Assembly (NCBI GenBank): GCA_945862385.1
Contig: CAMAXV010000015.1
Coordinates: 1-63,482, forward strand
DNA from: Chitinophaga pinensis
GTDB lineage: Bacteria; Bacteroidota; Bacteroidia; Chitinophagales; Chitinophagaceae
DNA: 63,482 bases
Direction: 5' to 3'
Notes under the pieces: generated by a model
Told to the model about the DNA's origin: nothing
Database searches by the model: none
The model's input: the letters and a program-made list of their open reading frames with translations, nothing else
Part shown: in pieces, positions 18,553 through 28,007 of the stretch
Numbering within the stretch: position 1 is the stretch's first letter
Layout: each line of letters starts with the position of its first letter
Translations under genes and position numbers: made by a program

Positions 18553-19914
18553 TCAGAGATCTTCTATTTTCTTGAATTTCGGTACCAAAGACTTCATCAC
18601 CGACCAGGCTATGACGTAAGCTACTGCACAAAATGCAAACATGATGGTGTATCCTGTTTCGATGTGTCCCAAAGCTTTGTAATGATCAAACAATGCACCA
18701 CCAACTTTTGTAGTCAACACACCTCCAATACCTCCTGCCATGCCTCCAATGCCTACTACTGATGCTATGGCTTTATTCGGAAACATATCAGAAACCGTAG
18801 TGAATATATTGGCGCTCCATGCCTGATGAGCTGATGCACCAACACCAATCAGCAATACCGGAATCCAGAAACTGATGTCACCAAGTGGCTGGGCTGCAAG
18901 CACCACAAGCGGAAAAAGTGCAATGATAAACATAGCCTTCATCCTGCCTTCATAGGCGTTGTATCCTTTCTTCATAAAATAAGCAGGAAACCAGCCACCT
19001 GCCACACTGCCAATCATAACCATGCTATATAAAACAACCAGGGGGAGCATGGTTTCTGTACCCGTCATGCCATATTTTTCCTTAAGATATGCGGGTAGCC
19101 AGAAAAGGAAAAACCACCATACCCCATCGGTCATAAACTTGCCGAAAGTGAAGGCCCAAGTTTGATTGTATTTGAACAGTTGCGTCCACTTCACCTTTTG
19201 ATCAGGTGTTTTTGAAATGATTTCCTCCCCTGCTTCACTGGATTTAATATAAGCATGCTCTTCAGCAGATAAACGTTTTTGCTCGGCAGGAGGTGCATAA
19301 TAATAGAGCCAGAAAAATAACCAAAGGAATCCTATTGCACCGATGATGATAAATGCCATTTCCCATCCCCACACTTCGGCAATCCAGGGTACACTAAGCG
19401 GAGCCAAAACAGCACCAACATTAGCACCTGAGTTAAATATGCCCGTTGCAAATGAACGCTCCTTTTTAGGAAAATATTCTGCTGTCACTTTAATTGCAGC
19501 CGGAAAGTTACCAGCCTCACCCAAAGCAAGCAAAGCACGGGAAAAAATAAAGCCGACAACCGATACAGGAACTGCTGCAATACCAATCCAACCGAGGGTA
19601 TTGACCAGAAATTCTCCAATGGGTATAGCCAGTGCGTGAACGATGGCACCAATAGACCAGATAATGATTGCCCATGCGTATCCACTCTTCGTCCCAAGTT
19701 TATCAATAACCCTACCTGCAAAAAGCAGACATACTGCATACGTAAACTGAAAGGCAGAAGCTATATTGGCATACTGTGAATTGGTCCAGGAAAATTTTTC
19801 CTGAAGCATAGGATACAGAAGACTCAATACCTGTCGGTCCAGGTAATTGATGGTTGTGGCAAAGAAAAGGAGGGCTACTACGGTCCACCTGAAGTTTGTT
19901 GCGGTCTTAGGCAT
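18553..19914 (-). CDS. MFS hexuronate transporter, ExuT-like
   Basis: The 453-residue protein has about 12 transmembrane segments and the anion:cation symporter signature of the ExuT/GudP branch: FFATTINYLDRQVLSLLYPM near the N-terminus, then RALLALGEAGNFPAAIK and FPKKERSFATGIFNSGANVG. It would import glucuronate/galacturonate or a related sugar acid with protons. It is the first gene of the minus-strand operon transporter - oxidoreductase - LacI - uxaC. Its promoter region (19915-20085) is shared with the divergent ThuA operon and holds the LacI-type palindrome at 20004-20020. Confidence 0.87.
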   Translation of the reverse strand: MPKTATNFRWTVVALLFFATTINYLDRQVLSLLYPMLQEKFSWTNSQYANIASAFQFTYAVCLLFAGRVIDKLGTKSGYAWAIIIWSIGAIVHALAIPIGEFLVNTLGWIGIAAVPVSVVGFIFSRALLALGEAGNFPAAIKVTAEYFPKKERSFATGIFNSGANVGAVLAPLSVPWIAEVWGWEMAFIIIGAIGFLWLFFWLYYYAPPAEQKRLSAEEHAYIKSSEAGEEIISKTPDQKVKWTQLFKYNQTWAFTFGKFMTDGVWWFFLFWLPAYLKEKYGMTGTETMLPLVVLYSMVMIGSVAGGWFPAYFMKKGYNAYEGRMKAMFIIALFPLVVLAAQPLGDISFWIPVLLIGVGASAHQAWSANIFTTVSDMFPNKAIASVVGIGGMAGGIGGVLTTKVGGALFDHYKALGHIETGYTIMFAFCAVAYVIAWSVMKSLVPKFKKIEDL

Positions 19915-20003
19915 GCAAGTTGTTTTACAGTTAGAGGTTAAATGATGACATCAAGATAGTTATTTTCTGTGCAAGGCTGCAGCATTGGCTTAATTTTTGC
20001 TAT

Positions 20004-20020
20004 AACGTTTTCGTAAAACG
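20004..20020. promoter_or_regulatory. LacI-type operator candidate in divergent promoter
   Basis: The site contains a perfect inverted repeat CGTTTT-CGT-AAAACG (20006-20020) between the divergent hexuronate transporter and ThuA genes. The 15-mer AACGTTTTCGTAAAA (20004-20018) recurs with one mismatch on the minus strand at 36706-36692, upstream of kduI. This shared motif across the split locus suggests binding by the LacI protein encoded at 16171-17181. Confidence 0.55.
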
Positions 20021-20085
20021 TCACATTCAATAGGGCTCTTTTTTCCGTAATTTACAGAAGATTTCAACGAAAAGAACAAGCCAAT

Positions 20086-20913
20086 ATGAAACAAGCACGT
20101 TTACTTTTAATTCTGTCTTCGATTATTTTATCTATCTCAGCCATTGCTCAGAGTAAATCTTTGAAAAAAGCACATGTACTTGTCTACACCAAAAATGGTA
20201 AGGGATATGTGCATGACAACATCCCTTCTGCAGTTGAGGCTGTCAAAAAACTGGGGACAACAGTTGGTTTCAAAGTCTCGGTAAGTGATGATCCTTCAAT
20301 TTTTACAGAAGAAAACCTGAAGCAATACACTTTTTTGGTTTTCCCCAGTACAAATAATGACGTTTTTGACAACGACATGCAAAGACTGGCATTCAGAAGG
20401 TATATAGAAGCTGGAGGTGGAATTGTAGGGCTGCACAGTGTAACAGGAACTGAAAGGAACTGGACCTGGTTCAAAATGCTCATAGGTTGCACCTTTTCCT
20501 GGCATGCCAAATTTCAGAAATTTACTGTTCGCAATATTGACCCTACACACCCCGCAATGAAGGGTGTACCACTCACATGGGAACGTCAAGATGAATTGTA
20601 TTTTGGAAAAGAACTTTATCCTGTTACGCAGGTCATGATGGCTCACCAGTTCAGCACACTTGATCAATCCCAGAAAGACCTGATCAAACAACACGCCGGC
20701 ACCTATCAGGAATACTACCCTGCTGTTTGGTATAACAGATTTGAGGGCGGACATGCCTGGATCAGCACACTCGGACACAGCAAGGAAACTTACAGTGATC
20801 CTGTTTACCTCAATCATCTGCTGCAGGGATTGCAATTCATGGCTGACCAGGTAAAGGGAATTGACTATTCCAGGGCTATTGCAACAAACCGCAATGATGG
20901 CTTAAAAAAATAA
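20086..20913 (+). CDS. Secreted ThuA-domain protein
   Basis: The 275-residue protein has a Sec signal peptide (MKQARLLLILSSIILSISAIAQ) and a ThuA (trehalose utilisation-like) domain with a class I glutamine-amidotransferase-like fold: VLVYTKNGKGYVHDNIP, FPSTNNDVFDNDMQ, GGGIVGLHSVTGTE and EGGHAWISTLGHSKE. ThuA-like proteins are linked to 3-keto sugar metabolism and, in Bacteroidota, often lie beside Gfo/Idh/MocA and DUF1080 genes, as here. It opens the plus-strand operon ThuA - oxidoreductase - plug - uxuA - SDR. Its exact reaction on 3-keto-glycosides is not fixed by the sequence. Confidence 0.85.
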   Translation: MKQARLLLILSSIILSISAIAQSKSLKKAHVLVYTKNGKGYVHDNIPSAVEAVKKLGTTVGFKVSVSDDPSIFTEENLKQYTFLVFPSTNNDVFDNDMQRLAFRRYIEAGGGIVGLHSVTGTERNWTWFKMLIGCTFSWHAKFQKFTVRNIDPTHPAMKGVPLTWERQDELYFGKELYPVTQVMMAHQFSTLDQSQKDLIKQHAGTYQEYYPAVWYNRFEGGHAWISTLGHSKETYSDPVYLNHLLQGLQFMADQVKGIDYSRAIATNRNDGLKK

Positions 20914-20921
20914 TTACATCA

Positions 20922-22268
20922 ATGAAAATCAAATCAATCCTATTGCTGATGGCATCTCCGCTCTTCAGTGTTGCGCAGCAAAACATCAAACTAATTACAT
21001 TAGACCCGGGACATTTCCACGCAGCACTGATACAGAAAAGCATGTATCCCCAGGTTGATCCTGCAGTGCATGTATATGCGGAAGCAAGCCGGGACCTCGA
21101 CCTGCACATGGAAAGGATTGCTAGCTACAACAAGCGAACAGCTGAACCTACTACCTGGCAACAGCAGGTATATACCGGAAAAGATTTCTTCCAAAAGATG
21201 CTCGAAGAGAAAAAGGGAAATGTTGTTGTACTTGCAGGAAATAACAGACTTAAAACAGATTATATCCTGACCTCTGTAAGCAAAGGATTCAATGTATTTG
21301 CAGATAAACCTATGGCCATTGATACCAAAGGTTTTGAAAAACTCAAGAAAGCATTTGCTGTAGCCCAAAAAGGCAATGTACAGCTCTATGATATCATGAC
21401 TGAAAGGTATGAGATCACAACCATGCTGCAGCGTGCATTTTCAATGCAGCCGGATTTGTTTGGCACACTTGAAAAAGGTAGTCCTGAAGATCCATCTGTA
21501 ACCAAAATAAGCGTTCACCACTTTTACAAATACGTTTCCGGTAGCGTTTTGACCAGACCATCTTGGTTTTTTGATGCCAGCCAACAGGGTGCAGGTATTG
21601 TAGATGTCACCACACATCTCGTTGACCTCATTCAATGGGAATGCTTTCCGGAACAGGTTATTGATTATAAAAAAAATATCAAAATCCTGAATACCAGAAG
21701 CTGGACAACCCCCGTTTCAGCAAGTGAATTCACTACTGTCACCAAAGAATCAGTACCAGCATATTTCAAACCCATCACCGATGCTGCAGACAATATACAA
21801 GTAAATTGTAATGGAGAATTTACATACGCTATCAATGGTGTGCATGCTAAAGTATCCGTTGTATGGAACTACAAAGCTCCTGAAGGAACCGGAGATACCC
21901 ATTACTCACTGATGAGGGGCACTAATGCTTCCCTGATCATCAGGCAGGGTAAGGAAGAAAACTTCAAGCCTACACTTTATATCGAACCAAGGTCAGCATC
22001 AGCCAATATTGAACAGAAACTCAATGCCGCCCTTGCTGAAGTAAGCAAAGCATTCCCTGGCATTACTGCAGTCAAAATTGACAAAGGCTGGGTGATCAAA
22101 GTACCTGAAAAATACAATGACGGACATGAAGCTCATTTTGCACAGGTAACTAAAAAATACCTAGATTACCTGCAAAACAAGAATATGCCTGCCTGGGAAG
22201 TTCCTAATATGATTGCCAAATATTATACAACAACCACAGCCAAGGAAATGGCCGACAAAAAACAATGA
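20922..22268 (+). CDS. Secreted Gfo/Idh/MocA-like oxidoreductase with Bacteroidota-specific C-terminal domain
   Basis: This 448-residue protein has a Sec signal peptide (MKIKSILLLMASPLFSVAQQ), unlike the Tat signals of the other two family members here. The Rossmann part has LITLDPGHFHAALIQ, then a divergent FADKPMAID in place of the usual EKP motif. The rest resembles the putative oxidoreductase C-terminal domain typical of Bacteroidota, with GAGIVDVTTHLVDLIQWECF. A Sec-exported, unfolded protein would have to take up its cofactor in the periplasm, so redox activity is uncertain. It starts 8 bp after ThuA and overlaps the next gene by 4 bp (ATGA), so translational coupling is likely. Confidence 0.8.
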   Translation: MKIKSILLLMASPLFSVAQQNIKLITLDPGHFHAALIQKSMYPQVDPAVHVYAEASRDLDLHMERIASYNKRTAEPTTWQQQVYTGKDFFQKMLEEKKGNVVVLAGNNRLKTDYILTSVSKGFNVFADKPMAIDTKGFEKLKKAFAVAQKGNVQLYDIMTERYEITTMLQRAFSMQPDLFGTLEKGSPEDPSVTKISVHHFYKYVSGSVLTRPSWFFDASQQGAGIVDVTTHLVDLIQWECFPEQVIDYKKNIKILNTRSWTTPVSASEFTTVTKESVPAYFKPITDAADNIQVNCNGEFTYAINGVHAKVSVVWNYKAPEGTGDTHYSLMRGTNASLIIRQGKEENFKPTLYIEPRSASANIEQKLNAALAEVSKAFPGITAVKIDKGWVIKVPEKYNDGHEAHFAQVTKKYLDYLQNKNMPAWEVPNMIAKYYTTTTAKEMADKKQ

Positions 22269-22846
22269 GATCATTTTATACTATAATCAGTTTGCTTATC
22301 CTGCTTCAGTTTTCTGCTGCAGCACAAACAACCCAAGACATCAGTTCAGGGGTGGCAAGGAACATTTATGACCTGTTGAGAACAATACCAGGGATAGAAA
22401 TTGCACCTGGAAACGGCACCAAAGACCAGCCTAAGGTATATATCCGGGATGCCAGGAATTTGAAAGGCAAGATAGCTGCCTTATTCGTACTTGACAAAGC
22501 CATCTATGATGGAGATGTGAGCATGATTAACCCGTTGGATGTGGCAGACATTACTGTTCTGAAAGACGCAGCATCGGCTGCTGCTTATGGTTCTAGAGGC
22601 TTTGGAGGCGTTGTGCTGATCACCACCAAATCTGGCAAGGGTACCGTCCCTCCTGCCGTAAGCACCTATGAAAAATCTGCATATCAGTATTTCATCAGCA
22701 AAGGAATGGAACTCAGAATAATCGGTAAGGATGGGAAGTCTATCACCGCAGGTGTCATCTCCCGTGAAACAGATAGCAGCATTTTTGTAAGGAAAAAAGA
22801 AATACTCAAGTCAACTATCGAAAAAGTAGAAATAATACCACAGTAA
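22265..22846 (+). CDS. Stand-alone TonB-receptor plug domain protein
   Basis: The 193-residue protein has a signal peptide (MRSFYTIISLLILLQFSAAAQ) and then a SusC-type plug domain: VARNIYDLLRTIPGIEI, VYIRDARNLKGK, PLDVADITVLKDAASAAAYG and SRGFGGVVLITTKSGKG. After residue about 130 there is only a 60-residue tail with no beta-barrel. The gene has its own start (overlapping the previous stop by 4 bp) and stop (1 bp before uxuA), so it is not a fragment left by a frameshift. A lone plug cannot be a transporter. It may bind a ligand or engage TonB or a barrel in trans. It sits inside the uronate operon. Confidence 0.75.
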   Translation: MRSFYTIISLLILLQFSAAAQTTQDISSGVARNIYDLLRTIPGIEIAPGNGTKDQPKVYIRDARNLKGKIAALFVLDKAIYDGDVSMINPLDVADITVLKDAASAAAYGSRGFGGVVLITTKSGKGTVPPAVSTYEKSAYQYFISKGMELRIIGKDGKSITAGVISRETDSSIFVRKKEILKSTIEKVEIIPQ

Positions 22847-22847
22847 A

Positions 22848-24020
22848 ATGAAAGCACTCAGACAAACATGGCGCTGGTTCGGACCGAACGATCCGGTTTC
22901 ATTGCAAGACATCAGACAAACTGGAGCAGAAGGAATCGTATCAGCCCTTCATCATGTGCCACATGGTGAAGTATGGACCTATGAAGAAATTATTGAGCGA
23001 AAAAAACTCATTGAATCATATCAGCTTACCTGGGATGTGGTAGAAAGTGTTACCATACATGAAGAGATTAAAACCCGGACAGGTGATTACATGGGATGGA
23101 TTGAAAAGTATAAGGAAAGCCTCAGAAACCTGGCAAAGGCAGGACTGAGGGTTATCACTTACAACTTTATGCCGGTAAACGACTGGACGAGAACGCAACT
23201 GGATTACCTCATGCCTGATGGGTCAAAGGCCCTTTATTTCAACTGGGTTGATCTGGCTGTCTTTGATATTTATATCCTGCAGCGAAATAATGCAGCTGCA
23301 TCCTATCCTGAGCATATTGTAACTGAAGCTGCTACAAGACATGCGGGTTATGCTCAGGAACAACTAGACCACCTTGCCGGCGTAGTCATGTTCGGTATCC
23401 CCGGTGAACAAAAGGTAACGGTGGAAAATATGAGAGAAAAACTCTCGAGGTACGATCATATCAACGCCGATGTACTGCGCGGCAACCTTGTTTTCTTCCT
23501 TCAGCAGATTACCCCGCTTTGTGATGAACTCGGACTGCAATTGGCCATACATCCTGATGATCCTCCCATGGATATTCTCGGGCTGCCACGCATCGTAAAA
23601 AACATGGATGACCTCCAGTTTATCGTTGATTCTGTTCCCAACAAAAGCAATGGAATATGCTTTTGCACCGGTTCACTGGGTGCTAATCCGAACAACAACT
23701 TGCCTGAAATGGCCAGGAAATTGGGTACCAGAATCCATTTCACACACCTCAGAAATACCAAAAGAGATGCAGCAGGTAACTTCTTTGAAGACGACCACCT
23801 GGCAGGTGATACGGATATGTATGCAGTAGTTAAAGAGTTGCTTGCCATCCAACAGGAAGTTCCCCAACAAATTTCTTTCCGCCCTGATCATGGCCATCAA
23901 ATGATTGATGACCTGAATAAAGTAACCAATCCCGGCTACTCCTGCATTGGCAGGCTCCGCGGACTGGCTGAAATCAGGGGGTTGCAGTTGGGGATATTGA
24001 GGAATATGGGAAATCAATAA
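22848..24020 (+). CDS. uxuA: Mannonate dehydratase
   Basis: The 390-residue protein is a full-length UxuA. It begins with LRQTWRWFGPNDPVSLQDIR, typical of the family, and carries FCTGSLGANP, THLRN near residue 300 and RPDHGHQM near the C-terminus, which include the metal-binding Cys and His residues. It removes water from D-mannonate to give 2-keto-3-deoxygluconate (KDG). The substrate would come from fructuronate via the SDR enzyme encoded next, and KDG would go on to the kinase at 34736. It starts 1 bp after the plug gene stop. Confidence 0.95.
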   Translation: MKALRQTWRWFGPNDPVSLQDIRQTGAEGIVSALHHVPHGEVWTYEEIIERKKLIESYQLTWDVVESVTIHEEIKTRTGDYMGWIEKYKESLRNLAKAGLRVITYNFMPVNDWTRTQLDYLMPDGSKALYFNWVDLAVFDIYILQRNNAAASYPEHIVTEAATRHAGYAQEQLDHLAGVVMFGIPGEQKVTVENMREKLSRYDHINADVLRGNLVFFLQQITPLCDELGLQLAIHPDDPPMDILGLPRIVKNMDDLQFIVDSVPNKSNGICFCTGSLGANPNNNLPEMARKLGTRIHFTHLRNTKRDAAGNFFEDDHLAGDTDMYAVVKELLAIQQEVPQQISFRPDHGHQMIDDLNKVTNPGYSCIGRLRGLAEIRGLQLGILRNMGNQ

Positions 24021-24140
24021 TTAGGGTTGAGAGATAAAAGTTGAGAGATAAAAGTTGAGAGGAATAGTAAATAGTGAACAGTGAATAGTGAATTTTACCT
24101 GCCTTAGGCAGGAGTGAATAACAGATTAAAAAATCAGCCA
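24021..24140. repeat. Intergenic short-repeat cluster
   Basis: The gap between uxuA and the SDR gene holds two copies of GTTGAGAGATAAAA and part of a third, then AATAGTGAACAGTGAATAGTG and the hairpin CCTGCCTTAGGCAGG (24098-24112). Similar GTTGAGAG and CTGCC..GGCAG pieces recur at 24966-25100, and GTTGAGAG at 50961-51094. Confidence 0.6.
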
Positions 24141-24965
24141 ATGAGCTACGTAGATTTATTTTCATTAAAAGGTAAAGTCATCATTGTTACCGGAGGAACC
24201 GGCATATTGGGAAAAGCCTTCATTGATGGCATCATTGATTTCGGAGGGACAGCTGTAATTGTTGGAAGAAATGAAGAAGAGGGAAACAAGCGTGCTGATG
24301 CAATTATTGCAGCTGGCGGCAATGCGCTTTTCATAAAAGCCAATGTACTGGACGAAAGAGATATAGAAAAAGTAAGAGATATCACCATCGAAAAATTTGG
24401 CAGGATTGATGGACTTGTCAATGGTGCGGGTGGCAATATGCCACAGGGTGTAATCATGCCAGACAAAGATGTCTTTGACATGAACATCGAAGGATTAAAA
24501 AATGTACTTGACCTTAATCTTTATGGAACAATTATTCCTACTAAGGTTCTCGGTGCAGTAATGGCAAAGCAGGAAACGGGTGGAAGCATCATCAATATTT
24601 CTTCTGTCAGTTCCAAACAGGTAATTACCAGGGTACTCGGTTACAGCATCGGTAAGGCAGGAGTCGACTGCTTTACAAAATGGATGGCCGTTGAAACCGC
24701 CAAAAGACATGGAGACAAGATCAGGGTGAACTCCATCATGCCTGGGTTTTTCCTGACAGAGCAAAACAGAACACTGCTTACAAATCCTGATGGCACCTAT
24801 ACGGAAAGAGGTAATCTCGTGGTGAAAAAAACACCAGTAAACCGCATGGGTAAACCTGATGAACTGATCGGAGCATTGATATACCTCTTAAGTGATGCGT
24901 CAAAATTTGTCAATGGCACTGATATTCAGGTAGATGGAGGTTTTGTGGCATTTGGAGGGGTTTAA
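24141..24965 (+). CDS. SDR-family D-mannonate oxidoreductase (fructuronate reductase)
   Basis: From the ATG at 24141 the product is 274 residues. An upstream start at 24114 would include non-coding repeat sequence. TGGTGILG at 17-24 is the classical SDR cofactor motif, NGAGG follows, and the catalytic Ser lies upstream of Y168 and K172 (YxxxK). The C-terminus ends VDGGFVAFGG. SDR enzymes of this branch beside uxuA replace the unrelated long-chain UxuB and reduce D-fructuronate to D-mannonate. The position between uxuA and the DUF1080 gene supports that role; a KduD-like or gluconate 5-dehydrogenase-like role is a less likely alternative. Confidence 0.82.
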   Translation: MSYVDLFSLKGKVIIVTGGTGILGKAFIDGIIDFGGTAVIVGRNEEEGNKRADAIIAAGGNALFIKANVLDERDIEKVRDITIEKFGRIDGLVNGAGGNMPQGVIMPDKDVFDMNIEGLKNVLDLNLYGTIIPTKVLGAVMAKQETGGSIINISSVSSKQVITRVLGYSIGKAGVDCFTKWMAVETAKRHGDKIRVNSIMPGFFLTEQNRTLLTNPDGTYTERGNLVVKKTPVNRMGKPDELIGALIYLLSDASKFVNGTDIQVDGGFVAFGGV

Positions 24966-25100
24966 GAAAAGAGGCACAAGGCACAAGGGATAAGTCACAA
25001 GTTTGCCAACAGAAAGAGGAAGAAATAAGTTGAGAGAGATAAGTTGAGCTTGCCTTCGGAAGGCAGGAGTAATAAGGTGAGATGAAAATTAACTTCTTCA
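24966..25100. repeat. Intergenic short-repeat cluster
   Basis: This stretch has GGCACAAGGCACAAG, two AAGTTGAG copies and the hairpin TGCCTTCGGAAGGCA (25051-25065). Related motifs lie at 24021-24140, 50961-51094 and 58109-58186, so this is a dispersed intergenic repeat type. Confidence 0.6.
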
Positions 25101-25175
25101 ACACTCAACTCTAAACTTGTAATTACACAGTATTTTGTTTAAATAAACGATAAGCCTAATATTAAATGAATTCAT

Positions 25176-26564
25176 ATGAAATTATTCTTTCTATCACTCG
25201 GCATGTTTGCCATTGGAATTACTTCGGCTCAGCAAAAAACAGGTGAATGGACCTCCCTTTTCAATGGAAAAGACCTCAGCGGATTCAAACAACTGAACGG
25301 CAGGGCAAAGTATGAAGTCCGCAACGGAGAAATTGTTGGCATAACCAAGTTCGGGGAGCCTAATTCCTTCCTGGCAACAGAAAAAAAATATGGTGACTTC
25401 GTCCTGGAATTAGACCTGAAAATGTATGCCGACATGAACTCCGGTGTTCAATTCAGAAGTCAGTCGGCCGTACCCGGCGGCGAGCACAGCTCAGCAAAAA
25501 TTCCAGACCGTGTTTATGGTTATCAAGCTGAAGTAGACCCATCAGACAGAGCCTGGAGTGGTGGGATTTATGATGAAGCAAGACGCGGCTGGTTGTATTC
25601 TTTGGAAAACAATCCTGCTGCCAAAAAAGCATTCAAAAAATCAGATTGGAATCATTACAAGATTGAATGTATTGGAAACTCCATCAGAACTTGGATCAAC
25701 GGTGTTCCCTGTGCACATATCATTGATGATGTAAATCCAACAGGCTTCATCGCGCTGCAAGTTCATGCCATCGGTAACAAGGAAAACGAAGGAAAAGAAA
25801 TCCATTGGAAAAATATCCGCATTAAAACTACCAATCTCAAGCCTGCCCCGTCAGATAATATTTTTGTAGTCAACCTGCTTAACAACAATATTTCAGCTGA
25901 AGAAAAAGCACAGGGGTATCAGTTGCTATGGGATGGACAGACATCGAACGGATGGAGAGGTGCCAATAAAACAACTTTCCCCGGTGAAGTTTGGACGATC
26001 AACAATGGCGAGCTGACCGTTCACAATGATCCATCTTCAAAAGGAAAACACGGCGGAGACATCGTAACTGAAAAAGAATATGGTGCATTTGACCTGCAAT
26101 TTGAGTTCAAACTGACAGATACAGCCAACTCAGGTATCAAATATTATGTAGTTGAAAATGCTGAAAAAAGATCAGCGCTTGGTCTTGAATACCAAATTCT
26201 GGATGATGCCAAACATCCCGACGCCAAAGCAGGTGTTGTTGGTAACAGAACAATGTCTTCTGTTTATGACCTCATACCCGCTGCCGTAAGCCTCGACCCC
26301 AAAGCTGCCAGAAGAGACCGTGTAGCAATCGGTCAGTGGAACAGAGGTAGAATAATAGCCTACCCTGATGGCAGAATTGAACACTGGCTCAATGGATGGA
26401 AAATGGTTGAATACAATAGAAAAAGTTCAACATTTCTGGCTCTGGTTGCAAGAAGCAAATATGCAGCAAACAAAGATTTCGGTCTCGCTGCAAAAGGAAG
26501 AATTTTATTGCAGGATCATGGAGATAAAGTAACCTTCAGGAGCATTAAAATTAAAGAACTTTAA
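25176..26564 (+). CDS. Secreted tandem DUF1080 (3-keto-disaccharide hydrolase) protein
   Basis: The 462-residue protein has a signal peptide (MKLFFLSLGMFAIGITSAQ) and two DUF1080 concanavalin-like domains in tandem. The first starts at EWTSLFNGKDLSGFKQLNG (about residues 24-220), the second at YQLLWDGQTSNGWRGAN (about 245-460). Both show the family pattern of GDFVLELDLK / GAFDLQFEFK strands followed by NSGVQFRS or NSGIKYYV. DUF1080 proteins are known as 3-keto-glycoside hydrolases that act by elimination after a partner oxidoreductase makes the 3-keto sugar. Neighbouring exported Gfo/Idh/MocA enzymes fit that partnership. Whether both domains are catalytic is unknown. Confidence 0.87.
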   Translation: MKLFFLSLGMFAIGITSAQQKTGEWTSLFNGKDLSGFKQLNGRAKYEVRNGEIVGITKFGEPNSFLATEKKYGDFVLELDLKMYADMNSGVQFRSQSAVPGGEHSSAKIPDRVYGYQAEVDPSDRAWSGGIYDEARRGWLYSLENNPAAKKAFKKSDWNHYKIECIGNSIRTWINGVPCAHIIDDVNPTGFIALQVHAIGNKENEGKEIHWKNIRIKTTNLKPAPSDNIFVVNLLNNNISAEEKAQGYQLLWDGQTSNGWRGANKTTFPGEVWTINNGELTVHNDPSSKGKHGGDIVTEKEYGAFDLQFEFKLTDTANSGIKYYVVENAEKRSALGLEYQILDDAKHPDAKAGVVGNRTMSSVYDLIPAAVSLDPKAARRDRVAIGQWNRGRIIAYPDGRIEHWLNGWKMVEYNRKSSTFLALVARSKYAANKDFGLAAKGRILLQDHGDKVTFRSIKIKEL

Positions 26565-26651
26565 TGCGTGTAATTTGATGATGAAAGAGAATTTGCATAA
26601 ATTCACTTACACTTTTTATCAGTGAAAAAATTATAACCCAAAAAACAGGTC

Positions 26652-28007
26652 ATGACACCAAGAAGAGATTTTCTCAAACAAACTGCCCAGGCCGCCGGTG
26701 CCACTGCACTGGCATCCATGGGACTAACGGCCAAATCTTACGGCAACATCTTAGGCGCAAACGATCGCGTGAGGGTTGGTGTAGTTGGATTTTCTGACAG
26801 GCACAAACAGTCTCATATCCCTGCCTTCATGAACCATTACAAGGAACTCAACTTTGATATTGTTGCAGTTTCCGATATTTGGAAAGTACGCCGGGAAGAA
26901 GGTGTTGCACACCTCAAAAATAAAATGGGCCATGACATTATCGGTTGCCGGAACAATGACGAATTGTATGCACTGAAAGACATTGATGCTGTTTTCATTT
27001 CAACTGCAGACTTCCAACATGCCCTGCATACCATTGAAGCGCTCAAGGCGAATAAAGACATTTATTGCGAAAAGCCTTTTGCTGAGACCATGGAAGATAA
27101 CCGTGCAGCGTTAAAAGCTGCCAAGGCTTCAGATAGGATAATACAGGTGGGCTCACAAAGACGTTCAGGTGCCAATTATCATGCTGCTGATAAATTCATT
27201 AAATCCGGACAATTCGGAGACATCACCATGGTTGAACTTACCTGGAATGTAAATCAGCCCGGCCGTTGGAGAAGACCAGACCTGGTTGCCAAATGCCGGG
27301 AAGAGGACCTCGATTGGAAACGCTATCTCATGAACAGGCCTTTCGAGAAGTTCGATCCACGTAAATACCTGGAATACCGTCTTTTCTGGCCATATTCATC
27401 CGGACTAGCAGGTCAGTGGATGAGTCACCAGATTGATACAGTACACTGGTTTTCAGGATTAGCACACCCCCGCAGTGTAGTTGCCAATGGTGGTATATAT
27501 CAGTGGAAAGACGGCAGAAGAAACTGGGATACCATCACTACAGTAATGGATTACGGACCTGTAGATGACCTGTCAAAAGGTTTTCAGGTTGTATTCATGT
27601 CCAGGATGCATAATGGTGATGAATCTCCGAGCGAGATCTATTACAGCAATGGCGGTGAGCTCAACCTCATTACCAATAAGGTTTCTCCTAAAGGTGGCTT
27701 GAACGAACGCTTTGCAAAGGCAATGGGCAAAAAACCATTCCTGCTTCCTGAATTGAACCTGACTGAAAAAGTTGAAAAAGTTGAATCAGGAGCCAATACA
27801 GGTGGTGATGCACTGACTTCAGCACACGTTCGTAACTGGATGGAGTGTATCCGCAGCAGGAAACAAACAAATGCTCCTGTAGAAGCGGGTTATACGCACT
27901 CTATTGCAACTATTATGACTAATGCTGCAGCTGTAACAGGACAGAAAGTAACATTTGATGAAAAAACTCAGGAGGTAATGGCCGGTGGCAAACCTTTCAA
28001 ATACTGA
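26652..28007 (+). CDS. Exported Gfo/Idh/MocA family oxidoreductase (Tat signal)
   Basis: This 451-residue protein has a Tat signal (TPRRDFLKQTAQAAGATALA), a Rossmann region (VRVGVVGFSDRHKQSHIPAF), the CEKPFAETM motif, and a C-terminal domain with WPYSSGLAGQWMSHQIDTVHW. It differs from the Tat-type paralogue at 17215, so the two probably act on different positions or substrates. It lies 87 bp after the DUF1080 gene, and the pair forms the expected oxidase-lyase couple for 3-keto-glycoside cleavage in the periplasm. The next gene starts inside its last 23 bases. Confidence 0.87.
   Translation: MTPRRDFLKQTAQAAGATALASMGLTAKSYGNILGANDRVRVGVVGFSDRHKQSHIPAFMNHYKELNFDIVAVSDIWKVRREEGVAHLKNKMGHDIIGCRNNDELYALKDIDAVFISTADFQHALHTIEALKANKDIYCEKPFAETMEDNRAALKAAKASDRIIQVGSQRRSGANYHAADKFIKSGQFGDITMVELTWNVNQPGRWRRPDLVAKCREEDLDWKRYLMNRPFEKFDPRKYLEYRLFWPYSSGLAGQWMSHQIDTVHWFSGLAHPRSVVANGGIYQWKDGRRNWDTITTVMDYGPVDDLSKGFQVVFMSRMHNGDESPSEIYYSNGGELNLITNKVSPKGGLNERFAKAMGKKPFLLPELNLTEKVEKVESGANTGGDALTSAHVRNWMECIRSRKQTNAPVEAGYTHSIATIMTNAAAVTGQKVTFDEKTQEVMAGGKPFKY

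Noticed and set aside
22265-22846. Truncated TonB receptor pseudogene
   Set aside because: The gene has a coherent end and translational coupling on both sides, with no barrel remnants downstream.
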